Shown here: piece after piece, positions 51,923-58,685 of the stretch
Numbering within the stretch: position 1 is the first letter of the stretch
Layout: the number at the start of each line of letters is the position of its first letter
Position numbers and translations under genes: made by a program
Notes under the pieces: generated by a model
The model's database searches: none
Told to the model about the DNA's origin: nothing
What the model saw: the letters and a program-made list of their open reading frames with translations, nothing else
Assembly: GCF_001890925.1 (NCBI RefSeq)
Contig: NZ_MLCB01000033.1
Location: forward strand, 1-58,685
DNA from: Planktotalea frisia
GTDB taxonomy: Bacteria > Pseudomonadota > Alphaproteobacteria > Rhodobacterales > Rhodobacteraceae
DNA length: 58,685 nucleotides
Direction: 5' to 3'

Positions 51923-53244
51923 AGGTTACGCGTTTCCCTTCCAACCCCGGCCCTGCGGCGTGGGATGCGATCCTGCCAGCGCGTGTGCGTTTCGGCGCAT
52001 TGGAAGCAGATGAAACCACAGATTGGCTTATCATCGGGGCGGGGTTTGCCGGGCTTGCGGCTGCGCGCCGTCTTAGCCAGCTTTGCCCTTCAGATAAGAT
52101 CACCGTTCTGGATGCTTTGCGCGTGGGCGAAGGGCCAGCGGGACGCAACACAGGGTTAATGATCGATCTGCCGCATGATCTGGCGTCTTCCGATTATGGG
52201 GGCGATGTGAGCGCTGATAAATCCATTATTGCGCGCAATCGTGCGGCAATCGCGTTCGCCCAAGACATGGTAAATGCATTGGGCGTGCCACCCGAGGCTT
52301 TTCAGAAAGTCGGCAAGATCAACGGTGCGGCCAGCGCCAAGGGCATGCAACATAACAAAGAGTATGCCGCGCATTTGCAGCAGCTGGGTGAGCCAAGTCA
52401 GCAGCTTGACGCGCAGCAGATGCAAGACATCACAGGAAGCGCTTACTACCGTGGTGGTTTATTTACTCCCGGGACGGTGATGCTGCAACCTGCGCTTTTT
52501 GTGCGCTCTGTTGCACGCAAGCTGTGCTCCAATCGAGTGAAGATTTATGAACAAAGCAAAGTTTTAGCACTCAAGCGGAGTGAAGGGCTTTGGCATGCAC
52601 AAAGTGAACATGGGTCGGTGAAAGCGCCCAAAGTAATCCTTGCGGTGAACGGTCATGCGCAGAGCTTTGGGCATTTCAAAAAGCGCCTCGTGCATGTGTT
52701 TACGTATGGCTCAATGACGCGGGCATTCGATGCAGAAAAGCTCTCGGGCAAAGCAAATTGGGGGCTGACGCCTGCTGATCCTTTGGGCAGCACTGTGCGC
52801 AGGATCAGCGACACCAAAGGGTCGCGTTTGATTGTGCGCAATCGCTTTACCTACGAGCCTAAAATGGCGGTGAACCCTTCAAAGCTTAAACGTATATGGA
52901 AAACCCATGACACAAGCTTCAAGGCGCGTTTCCCAGAGCTTGATGGGTTGAAGATGGAACATCGTTGGGGCGGTCATCTTTGCTTGTCGCTGAACAATGT
53001 GCCAGCTTTTGGCGAAGTGGATGACGGACTGTTTAGTGCATGTTGCCAGAACGGGCTTGGCACTGTGCAAGGCACGCTTGGTGGGATGATGGCAGCGGAA
53101 ATGGCAGTTGGTCATTGCTCGGATATGCTCGTTGAGCTGCAAGCGCTCGATGCTCCGAAACGCCTGCCACCTGAACCCGTCGCGACGCTCGGCGCGCGCG
53201 CGCGGCTGGCGTGGGGTGAAAGACAAGCAGGGGTAGAACTGTAG
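51919..53244 (+). CDS. FAD-dependent amine/amino acid oxidoreductase (DAO family)
   Basis: A 441-residue flavoprotein of the DAO family. The ADP-binding motif GAGFAGLAAARRL is at residues 40-52, and the FAD-contact stretch GPAGRNTGLM follows near 75. Relatives oxidise secondary amines or D-amino acids, for example gamma-glutamylputrescine, sarcosine-type compounds or D-hydroxyproline, giving an imine and H2O2 or passing electrons on. It is the last gene of the ATGA-coupled catabolic run and would fit oxidation of the demethylated amine. Confidence 0.85.
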   Translation: MKVTRFPSNPGPAAWDAILPARVRFGALEADETTDWLIIGAGFAGLAAARRLSQLCPSDKITVLDALRVGEGPAGRNTGLMIDLPHDLASSDYGGDVSADKSIIARNRAAIAFAQDMVNALGVPPEAFQKVGKINGAASAKGMQHNKEYAAHLQQLGEPSQQLDAQQMQDITGSAYYRGGLFTPGTVMLQPALFVRSVARKLCSNRVKIYEQSKVLALKRSEGLWHAQSEHGSVKAPKVILAVNGHAQSFGHFKKRLVHVFTYGSMTRAFDAEKLSGKANWGLTPADPLGSTVRRISDTKGSRLIVRNRFTYEPKMAVNPSKLKRIWKTHDTSFKARFPELDGLKMEHRWGGHLCLSLNNVPAFGEVDDGLFSACCQNGLGTVQGTLGGMMAAEMAVGHCSDMLVELQALDAPKRLPPEPVATLGARARLAWGERQAGVEL

Positions 53245-53255
53245 AACGGCCAAAT

Positions 53256-53287
53256 TTGGATATAGAACAAACGTAAACTGGCCCTAT
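53256..53287 (+). promoter_or_regulatory. TauR-like direct repeats ahead of tpa
   Basis: TTGGATATAG (53256-53265) and CTGGCCCTAT (53278-53287) form a direct repeat 22 bases apart, the same spacing as at the tauR promoter and one base shorter than at xsc. They lie 110-140 bases upstream of tpa. Similarity to CTGGACYTAA is partial in the first copy. Confidence 0.5.
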
Positions 53288-53397
53288 CAGACTCGCGTAT
53301 TTCCATACGAACTAGAGGTATCAAAACCCTTGCGAGACAAGGGCGTTTTCATGCGCTCAAACAACGTGGCGCACACCAACAAAGAAGGTGATTGCAA

Positions 53398-54789
53398 ATG
53401 GACGGTACATTCAAAGACAACGACTATTCTAAAGTCGTAGACGCAGATCGTGCGCACGTATGGCACCATCTGATTCAGCATAAAGGTTTCGAGACTGGCG
53501 AGCCGAAGATGATCATCGAAGGCAAAGGCATCAAAGTCTGGGACCAGCACGGCAAAGAGCACACCGATGCGGTGTCTGGCGGTGTTTGGACAGTAAATGT
53601 TGGCTATGGCCGCGAGAGCATTGCGAATGCTGTGCGCGACCAGCTTGTTAAGATGAATTTCTTTGGTGGTACAACAGGGTCGATCCCCGGTGCTTTGTTT
53701 GCGGAAAAGTTGATTACCAAGATGCCTGGCATGAGCCGTGTCTATTATGCGAACTCCGGCTCTGAGGCCAACGAAAAAGGCTTTAAGATCGTCCGTCAAA
53801 TCGCACATAAGCGCTATGGCGGCAAGAAGCACAAGATCCTCTACCGTGATCGTGACTACCACGGCTCGACATTGGCGACGATGTCCGCAGGTGGTCAGGA
53901 CGAGCGCAACGCGCAGTATGGTCCGTTTGCCCCCGGCTTCATCCGCGTTCCGCACTGCATGGAATACCGCAAGCACGAGCAGGACGGCGCACCCGAAGAG
54001 AATTACGGCGTTTGGGCCGCAAACCAGATCGAGGAAGTCATCCTGCGCGAAGGCGCGGATACGGTTGGCGCGCTTTGCCTTGAGCCTGTGACCGCGGGCG
54101 GCGGTGTCATCACCCCACCTGAAGGCTACTGGGAGCGTGTTCAGGAAATCTGCAAGAAGTACGATATCTTGCTGCATATCGATGAAGTTGTCTGCGGCGT
54201 TGGTCGTACAGGCGTTTGGTTCGGTTATCAGAACTACGGCATAAAGCCTGACATCGTCACAATGGCAAAGGGCGTGGCTTCTGGTTATGCGGCGATCTCT
54301 TGCTGTGTGACCACGGAAGAAGTGTTCGATATGTTCAAGGACGATCCATCCGATCCCCTGAGCTACTTCCGCGATATCTCGACCTTTGGTGGCTGTACGG
54401 CGGGTCCGGCGGCAGCGCTTGAGAACATGCGCATCATCGAGGACGAGAACCTCATGGCGAACACGCTCGATATGGGCGCACGTATGATGGGCAACCTGCA
54501 AGCTTTGTCTGAAAAGCACGCTGTTATCGGTGATGTGCGCGGTAAGGGTCTGTTTATTGGTGCGGAACTTGTCTCTGATCGTGGGACCAAAGAAGCGATG
54601 GACGAGAAAATGGTTGGCGCAGTGGTCGCAGATTGTATGGCGCAAGGCGTTATCATCGGCGCGACAAACCGCTCTATTCCGGGCCGCAACAACACGCTTT
54701 GTTTCTCGCCCGCACTTATCGCGACGGCGGATGATATCGACCACATCACAGATGCGGTTGATCAAGCGCTTGGCAGCGTTTTCGGTTAA
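53398..54789 (+). CDS. tpa: taurine:pyruvate aminotransferase
   Basis: A 463-residue class III aminotransferase that transfers the amino group of taurine to pyruvate, giving sulfoacetaldehyde and alanine. The protein opens MDGTFKDNDYSKVVDADRAH, as do the Tpa enzymes of Rhodobacter and Paracoccus relatives. PLP residues are visible: Asp262 in HIDEVVCG and Lys291 in VTMAKGVASG. Its product is the substrate of Xsc. The ATG at 53398 has AAGGTG upstream; the longer frame begins at a TTG. It lies 8.5 kb from tauR, separated by the amine run, but has its own TauR-like repeats and ends at a strong terminator. Confidence 0.92.
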   Translation: MDGTFKDNDYSKVVDADRAHVWHHLIQHKGFETGEPKMIIEGKGIKVWDQHGKEHTDAVSGGVWTVNVGYGRESIANAVRDQLVKMNFFGGTTGSIPGALFAEKLITKMPGMSRVYYANSGSEANEKGFKIVRQIAHKRYGGKKHKILYRDRDYHGSTLATMSAGGQDERNAQYGPFAPGFIRVPHCMEYRKHEQDGAPEENYGVWAANQIEEVILREGADTVGALCLEPVTAGGGVITPPEGYWERVQEICKKYDILLHIDEVVCGVGRTGVWFGYQNYGIKPDIVTMAKGVASGYAAISCCVTTEEVFDMFKDDPSDPLSYFRDISTFGGCTAGPAAALENMRIIEDENLMANTLDMGARMMGNLQALSEKHAVIGDVRGKGLFIGAELVSDRGTKEAMDEKMVGAVVADCMAQGVIIGATNRSIPGRNNTLCFSPALIATADDIDHITDAVDQALGSVFG

Positions 54790-54810
54790 AACGACTGACT
54801 GAAGTTTAAG

Positions 54811-54846
54811 AAACGCCGCTGAAGCACTTCTTCGGCGGCGTTTTTC
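54811..54846 (+). terminator. intrinsic terminator after tpa
   Basis: A long GC-rich stem (ACGCCGC-GAAG paired with CTTC-GCGGCGT, one wobble pair, loop CACTT) is followed by a run of T. It lies about 20 bases after the tpa stop and shows tpa to be the end of its transcript. Confidence 0.85.
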
Positions 54847-54898
54847 GTGCGAAGTGTCGCACTACACCAGCTTGCGATTGACGCTGTGGCGATCACCC

Positions 54899-54916
54899 AC
54901 ATACGTTGGCGTATGT
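54899..54916. promoter_or_regulatory. perfect 7-bp inverted repeat ahead of the gene at 54936
   Basis: ACATACG and CGTATGT are separated by TTGG. The dyad ends 20 bases before the first ATG of the following gene, just upstream of its ribosome binding site (GAGGA). It could be an operator overlapping the promoter or an RNA hairpin in the leader. The binding factor is unknown. Confidence 0.4.
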
Positions 54917-54935
54917 AGATCAGAGCTGAGGACGG

Positions 54936-55439
54936 ATGATGTCACAGATCACAGCAACTGCACTTCCTGAACCCGCGTTTCTAAATGTCTACGAGGCGGA
55001 CCCACACACGCACACTGATTGCTTCCAAACGAGCATCGCCAAAAACGTGCCGCTGGAGGATTTTATCAATGCTTTCTTCAACTCTTGGCTCTTTCGCATC
55101 GAACGTTTGATCCTCAAACTAACTGTGAAAAAACCCTCAACCGATGACGATATCGCTAAGCTCGCCAATGGCACGTCTGACAGCATGGCTGCTTGGCGCA
55201 CTGAGCAGCGTGACGTCGATCAAATCCTCCTGCAAGTCCCTGATACGCCGATCCGCACATGGCTGATGCGTCAGAGCGATGGTGATCAAACACATCTCTT
55301 TTTTGGTAGCGCAATCCTACCTGCGCGCACGGACAAAGACGGCACACCTGCGATGGGGCACATGTTCATAGTGCTCATGGGGTTTCATAAACTCTATGCT
55401 CGCGCTCTATTGTACTTGGCGAAACGCGCACTTTGTTAG
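54936..55439 (+). CDS. protein of unknown function
   Basis: A 167-residue protein with no clear transmembrane helix or signal peptide. Recognisable stretches are DCFQTSIAKNVPLEDFINAFFNS and IRTWLMRQSDGDQTHLFFGSA, with an alternation of strands and helices that could be a SRPBCC-like fold, though I cannot assign it. The second ATG (54939) is at the better distance from GAGGA. A dyad operator lies just upstream. The gene converges on a methyltransferase with a four-base tail overlap. Confidence 0.6.
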   Translation: MMSQITATALPEPAFLNVYEADPHTHTDCFQTSIAKNVPLEDFINAFFNSWLFRIERLILKLTVKKPSTDDDIAKLANGTSDSMAAWRTEQRDVDQILLQVPDTPIRTWLMRQSDGDQTHLFFGSAILPARTDKDGTPAMGHMFIVLMGFHKLYARALLYLAKRALC

Positions 55440-56068
55440 ATCTTGCGGGCTACGACATAGCGGGCAGGCGGGCTTAGGGGATGGTTGCCGCACTCGATAA
55501 TCTCAAAACCTGCAGCTTCGGTCATCTGGTCATAGGCGCTCACGGTGAACGACTGTACAAAAGGCGCTTTGCCGAGTTTTTGTGCGAGTGGGATCAACTT
55601 TAGCATCAAGCCGATCTTCCAATTTGCATCGCGCAAGCAGGGCGTCTTGGTGATGAACAATCCGCCGGGGCGAAGTGCTGTGTGGGCTGCTTTCAAAGTC
55701 GCTGGGATGTCATGCAACAGATGCAGTAGATTAAACGCCATCACAGCATCCAATCCGTCGTGCACATGTATTCCTTCCAACGCAGGATGCGCTTCAAAGC
55801 TTAGGTTCGCCACGCTACTTTCTGCCACTTTGCGCCGCGCGATCTTGATCATTTCGTTAGAAATATCCGTCCCATGATACGTGCCAACGCTGTTTGCCAA
55901 CAGCAGAGCTGTTGATCCCGTGCCACATCCGATTTCGAGAACCGTGTCCTCAGTGCGCAGATGCGAACGTGTACGCTCTAGCGTGTATGTGTAGGCGTCC
56001 ATATCCTTGATCGGATCTCTGGAGTATTTTTCGGCCATTTTGTCCCAAAAGCGTGCAGCATCAATCAT
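55436..56068 (-). CDS. class I SAM-dependent methyltransferase
   Basis: A 210-residue methyltransferase with motif I VLEIGCGTGSTALLL, then GTDISNEMIKIARRK at strand 2 and FNLLHLLHD in the active-site region. It resembles UbiE/COQ5-type small-molecule methyltransferases; the substrate is unknown. It is divergent from a LysR regulator gene, and several ATGCAT motifs lie between them, so it is probably the regulator's target. Confidence 0.82.
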   Translation of the reverse strand: MIDAARFWDKMAEKYSRDPIKDMDAYTYTLERTRSHLRTEDTVLEIGCGTGSTALLLANSVGTYHGTDISNEMIKIARRKVAESSVANLSFEAHPALEGIHVHDGLDAVMAFNLLHLLHDIPATLKAAHTALRPGGLFITKTPCLRDANWKIGLMLKLIPLAQKLGKAPFVQSFTVSAYDQMTEAAGFEIIECGNHPLSPPARYVVARKI

Positions 56069-56097
56069 TGTGATCTCCTTTGCACGTACCTTAATTC

Positions 56098-56154
56098 ATG
56101 CATGCATCATCTAGGAATTGCTGAAATACGTCTTTGTGTTATGCATTATTGCAT
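56098..56154. promoter_or_regulatory. ATGCAT palindromes between methyltransferase and LysR genes
   Basis: ATGCATGCAT (56098-56107) and the dyad ATGCA-N4-TGCAT (56141-56154) lie in the divergent promoter region. The second overlaps the likely LysR start codon. Both fit binding by a LysR-type protein that regulates itself and the methyltransferase gene. Confidence 0.4.
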
Positions 56155-57049
56155 GAATTGGCAGTCTATCTCTTTCGATTGGAACCACGCACGTGCGTTT
56201 TTGGCGGTTGTCGAGACCGGCTCGCTTTCTGCGGCTGCGCGGGTTCTTAACCAAACTCAGCCAACTTTGGGCCGCCAAATTTCTGCGCTTGAAGGCGAAC
56301 TCGGCGCGACCTTGTTCGAACGTGCAGGGCGATCTTTGAAAGTGACGCAAACCGGTACCGATCTTGCCGAACATGTGCGCGCTATGGCGGATGCGGCGGG
56401 ACGTGTGACGCTTGTTGCCTCTGGCCAATCCCAAGCGATCGAGGGGCTCGTGCGCATTTCCGCGTCCGAATTATTCGCCGCTCATCTTTTGCCATCGATC
56501 ATCAGCAAGTTGCGTATCATTGCGCCCAAAATTGTGGTGGATGTCGTTGCAGACAACTCTGTCAGTGACCTGATCCAACGCGAAGCGGACATAGCTGTGC
56601 GAAATGTCCGCCCTGAACAGCCTGACCTTATTGCGCGACTTGTCCATGAAAGCAGTGGGCGGTTTTATGCGTCCAAAAGCTACCTCAAAAAGCACGCACG
56701 ACCACGCAGTTATGCGGATCTCACAGCGCATGAGTTTGTAAGCTTTGGCAATACCGAGCAGATGCTTGGATACTTCAGCCAACTCGGGCTGGACCTTGAG
56801 AGTGGACATTTCAAAGTCGGGTCCGCCAATTCGCTTGTTGCTTGGGAAATGGTTAAGCAAGGGTTGGGAATCGCGCCCATGTCCGTCGATGTCGCGCGCA
56901 AAACGCCAGAAGTGGAAGCGCTTTTGCCTCAGGAAACGCCGATCCTATTTCCGACATGGCTTGTGACCCATCGCGAACTTCACACCTCGCGCCGCATCCG
57001 GCTTGTTTTCGATCTGCTCGCTGAAGAATTGCCAAAACTCATGGCTTGA
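56153..57049 (+). CDS. LysR family transcriptional regulator
   Basis: A 298-residue LysR-type regulator: N-terminal winged helix (SLSAAARVLNQTQPTLGRQISALEGELG) and a C-terminal periplasmic-binding-like effector domain. I chose ATG at 56153, which gives the normal short lead-in (MNWQSISFDWNHARAFLAVV); the frames from 56102 and 56141 add residues without family match. It is divergent from the methyltransferase gene and its stop lies just before the P450 gene. The inducer is unknown. Confidence 0.87.
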   Translation: MNWQSISFDWNHARAFLAVVETGSLSAAARVLNQTQPTLGRQISALEGELGATLFERAGRSLKVTQTGTDLAEHVRAMADAAGRVTLVASGQSQAIEGLVRISASELFAAHLLPSIISKLRIIAPKIVVDVVADNSVSDLIQREADIAVRNVRPEQPDLIARLVHESSGRFYASKSYLKKHARPRSYADLTAHEFVSFGNTEQMLGYFSQLGLDLESGHFKVGSANSLVAWEMVKQGLGIAPMSVDVARKTPEVEALLPQETPILFPTWLVTHRELHTSRRIRLVFDLLAEELPKLMA

Positions 57050-57072
57050 CCCCTTACCGCGCGCAGCGCAGC

Positions 57073-58245
57073 ATGGCGTTTATGTCAAACGCTCCTGTAT
57101 ATCACATCGACCTAAAAGCGTTCTGGATTGATCCCTACCCTGATCTTGCGAAAATGCGGGCAGAAACGCCTATCGCTTACGTTCCCGAACTTGATGCGAC
57201 CTTGCTCACCCTGCGCGATGATATCTTTCGCGAAGAAAAGCGCATCGAGGTGTTTAGCTCCGAGCAGCCCGGTGGTTTGATGACGACCCTGATGGGCGAA
57301 AACATGATGCGCAAAGATGGTGCGGCCCATATGGCCGAGCGTAAAATGATCTTCCCGAGCGTGTCACCACGTACGGTGCGCGATGTTTGGAAACGCCAGT
57401 TTGAAAGTGCGACGTGCGATATTCTCGATCATTTACCGTGCGACAATGTCGATCTTGTACGCGACTTTGCGATGCCTGTTTCTGCCGAGGCGCTCAAGGC
57501 GATGACTGGTCTGACCAATATGTACTTTGCTGAAATGGATCGCGTTAGCCAAGGAATGATTGATGGATGCGCTAACTACGCCGGTGATCCACAGGTAGAG
57601 GCGAACTGCCATGATTGCACCGCGTCCATTGATGCGCACATCGATGCCCGCATTCCTGAGCTGCGTACCAAACCAGATCTTTCGCTGCTCTGCGTCGCGA
57701 TGACGGCTGGTATGCCGCAAGAGCAGATCCGTGCGAATATCAAACTCGCTATCTCAGGCGGTCAGAACGAACCACGTGACGCGATTGCGGGAACGATTGC
57801 AGCCCTTCTCGATCATCCTGTGCAGCTCCAAAAAGCGCTAAGTGGCGAAGTCACTTGGTTACAAGTCTTTGAGGAATACGCGCGCTGGATGTCCCCCATC
57901 GGCATGTCGCCGCGCCGCATTGCCAAAGCTTACACATTGAATGACATCACCTTTGAGCCAGAAGATCGCGCCTTTCTCATGTTTGGGTCTGGCAATCGGG
58001 ATGAATTGATTTTTGCTAACCCAGACGTTTTCGATGTGACGCGTGACACCACCAAAGCTATTTCGTTTGGCGCAGGGCCGCATTTTTGTGCGGGGGCATG
58101 GGCGTCGCGTTGCATGATCGCTGAGGTTGCCCTGCCAATGTTTTTCGAGCGCTTTAAGAACGTGACCCTTACAGAGACGGTCGCCTATCGCGGCTGGGCC
58201 TTTCGCGGACCGCTCAGCGTCAAAGCGCGTGGCTTGGTACAATAA
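57073..58245 (+). CDS. cytochrome P450
   Basis: A 390-residue bacterial P450. The heme-binding loop is FGAGPHFCAGAWASR with the Cys ligand, and the K-helix ExxR is EYAR. In the I-helix the usual acid-alcohol pair is replaced: the site reads SGGQNEPRD, with Asn-Glu-Pro where Asp/Glu-Thr is normal, a variant linked to altered oxygen activation. There is no membrane anchor. ATG at 57073 (or 57082) is used; the frame opened by a TTG at 57046 inside the LysR stop is unlikely. No ferredoxin or reductase gene is adjacent. The substrate is unknown. Confidence 0.9.
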   Translation: MAFMSNAPVYHIDLKAFWIDPYPDLAKMRAETPIAYVPELDATLLTLRDDIFREEKRIEVFSSEQPGGLMTTLMGENMMRKDGAAHMAERKMIFPSVSPRTVRDVWKRQFESATCDILDHLPCDNVDLVRDFAMPVSAEALKAMTGLTNMYFAEMDRVSQGMIDGCANYAGDPQVEANCHDCTASIDAHIDARIPELRTKPDLSLLCVAMTAGMPQEQIRANIKLAISGGQNEPRDAIAGTIAALLDHPVQLQKALSGEVTWLQVFEEYARWMSPIGMSPRRIAKAYTLNDITFEPEDRAFLMFGSGNRDELIFANPDVFDVTRDTTKAISFGAGPHFCAGAWASRCMIAEVALPMFFERFKNVTLTETVAYRGWAFRGPLSVKARGLVQ

Positions 58246-58285
58246 AACTGTTCTCGTCACACCAAAACTGAAGTAGCGATAGGAC

Positions 58286-58631
58286 ATGACTTATGACCTT
58301 GTTCTTGCGCTCAGCCTTTTTGCTCTCGTGTCCTCGATCACTCCGGGGCCAAACAATCTGATGCTTATGGCGTCCGGCGCGAACTTTGGCTTTCGCCGTA
58401 CGATCCCGCATATGCTTGGTGTTGGCATCGGGTTTACGCTTATGATCGTGCTGGTCGGCATTGGACTGGTTCAGATCTTTGATCTTTACCCAATCTCGCA
58501 TCAGATCCTGAAAGTGGTTAGCGTGATCTACCTTTTCTGGCTCGCTCGGAAGATCGCAAATGCAGCGCCCCCAGAGCGTGATGTCGCCAATGAAAGCACG
58601 CCGATTACGTTTATCCAAGCCGCTCTGTTTC
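58286..58631 (+). pseudogene. LysE family exporter, interrupted
   Basis: The first 115 residues or so of a LysE/RhtB amino acid exporter, with the typical opening LVSSITPGPNNLMLMASGANFG and three membrane helices. A complete member has about 200 residues. After FIQAALF the family would continue with a stretch like QWVNPKAW; instead the frame reads LKWSY and stops at 58646. The break coincides with a sequence (58632 onward) that looks like an insertion-sequence end. The gene therefore appears disrupted rather than simply short; the remaining part would lie beyond the window. Confidence 0.65.
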
Positions 58632-58685
58632 TGAAGTGGTCCTACTAATTCGGACAGGTTTGTGGCTCAGCTAAGATGTAATCGG
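58632..58685. mobile_element. probable left end of an IS3-type insertion sequence
   Basis: TGAAGTGGTCC at 58632, then TTCGGACAG, has the look of an IS3-family terminal repeat (5'-TG start, conserved GGACA). It begins exactly where the LysE reading frame departs from its family. Only 54 bases are in the window, so no transposase is visible and the family is a judgement by pattern. Confidence 0.45.

Noticed and set aside
53287-54765. Long open frame (492 codons) on the minus strand opposite tpa
   Set aside because: It is the antisense shadow of tpa; its protein is rich in His, Arg and Cys and matches no family.
1-58685. tRNA, rRNA, CRISPR array, replication origin or prophage
   Set aside because: I found no cloverleaf-like element, repeat-spacer pattern, integrase or phage structural gene by reading the gaps and genes; a covariance search was not possible here.

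Overview
The window looks like chromosomal DNA of an alphaproteobacterium of the family Rhodobacteraceae, Roseobacter group. The main reason is the tauR-xsc-pta-(sulfite exporter)-soeABC block, which matches the taurine and sulfite region I know from Ruegeria-type roseobacters. The short HU protein, the IalB-type secreted protein, the non-pyrrolysine MttB-family methyltransferase and the dense ATGA-coupled operons fit as well. The species cannot be named from sequence alone. No rRNA, tRNA, CRISPR array or complete mobile element is visible. A probable insertion-sequence end sits at the extreme right edge.

Layout. 0-3.3 kb: a LysM envelope protein, a gene-poor stretch with a promoter, a possible 28-codon gene and a strong terminator, an FMN-binding PPOX protein and zapE. 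3.4-8.5 kb: an MFS transporter, then a leftward run AEC transporter-fghA-yaiI-HAD-ornithine cyclodeaminase-like, with overlapping stop and start codons. 8.6-15.1 kb: a TetR regulator, a 70-residue protein, rlmN, an IalB-type protein, a type II asparaginase, a frameshifted periplasmic thioredoxin beside its CcdA-like partner, a DMT exporter and HU. 15.2-18.5 kb: amn and ade, which turn AMP into adenine and then hypoxanthine. 18.5-23.1 kb: VOC protein, class II aldolase and sterol desaturase in one unit, then a methyltransferase, a YeeZ-like epimerase and a PaaX-type regulator. 23.1-27.3 kb: succinate-semialdehyde dehydrogenase, a clear creatinase and an arginine:glycine amidinotransferase relative.

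27.4-34.8 kb is a rightward block of largely uncharacterised genes: a TelA-like coiled-coil protein, an AAA+ ATPase, two large proteins of unknown function, a DUF1523 protein and at least five small membrane proteins, two of them only 31 and 56 residues long. This is the best candidate for an undescribed system in the window.

35.1-44.9 kb (leftward) encodes conversion of sulfoacetaldehyde to acetyl phosphate and sulfite (Xsc), acetyl-CoA formation (Pta), a TauE-type exporter and the SoeABC sulfite dehydrogenase, under a MocR-type TauR. The first enzyme of the path, taurine:pyruvate aminotransferase (tpa), lies apart at 53.4-54.8 kb. Paired direct repeats resembling the TauR site occur upstream of xsc, tauR and tpa. 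Between them, 45.0-53.2 kb is a tightly overlapped catabolic run: GntR regulator, DapA-family enzyme, aldehyde dehydrogenase, ProC-like reductase, MttB-family methyltransferase, two SDRs and an FAD amine oxidase. It probably degrades a methylated amine or betaine. The right end holds a protein of unknown function, a methyltransferase divergent from a LysR regulator, a cytochrome P450 and a LysE exporter cut off by the probable IS end.
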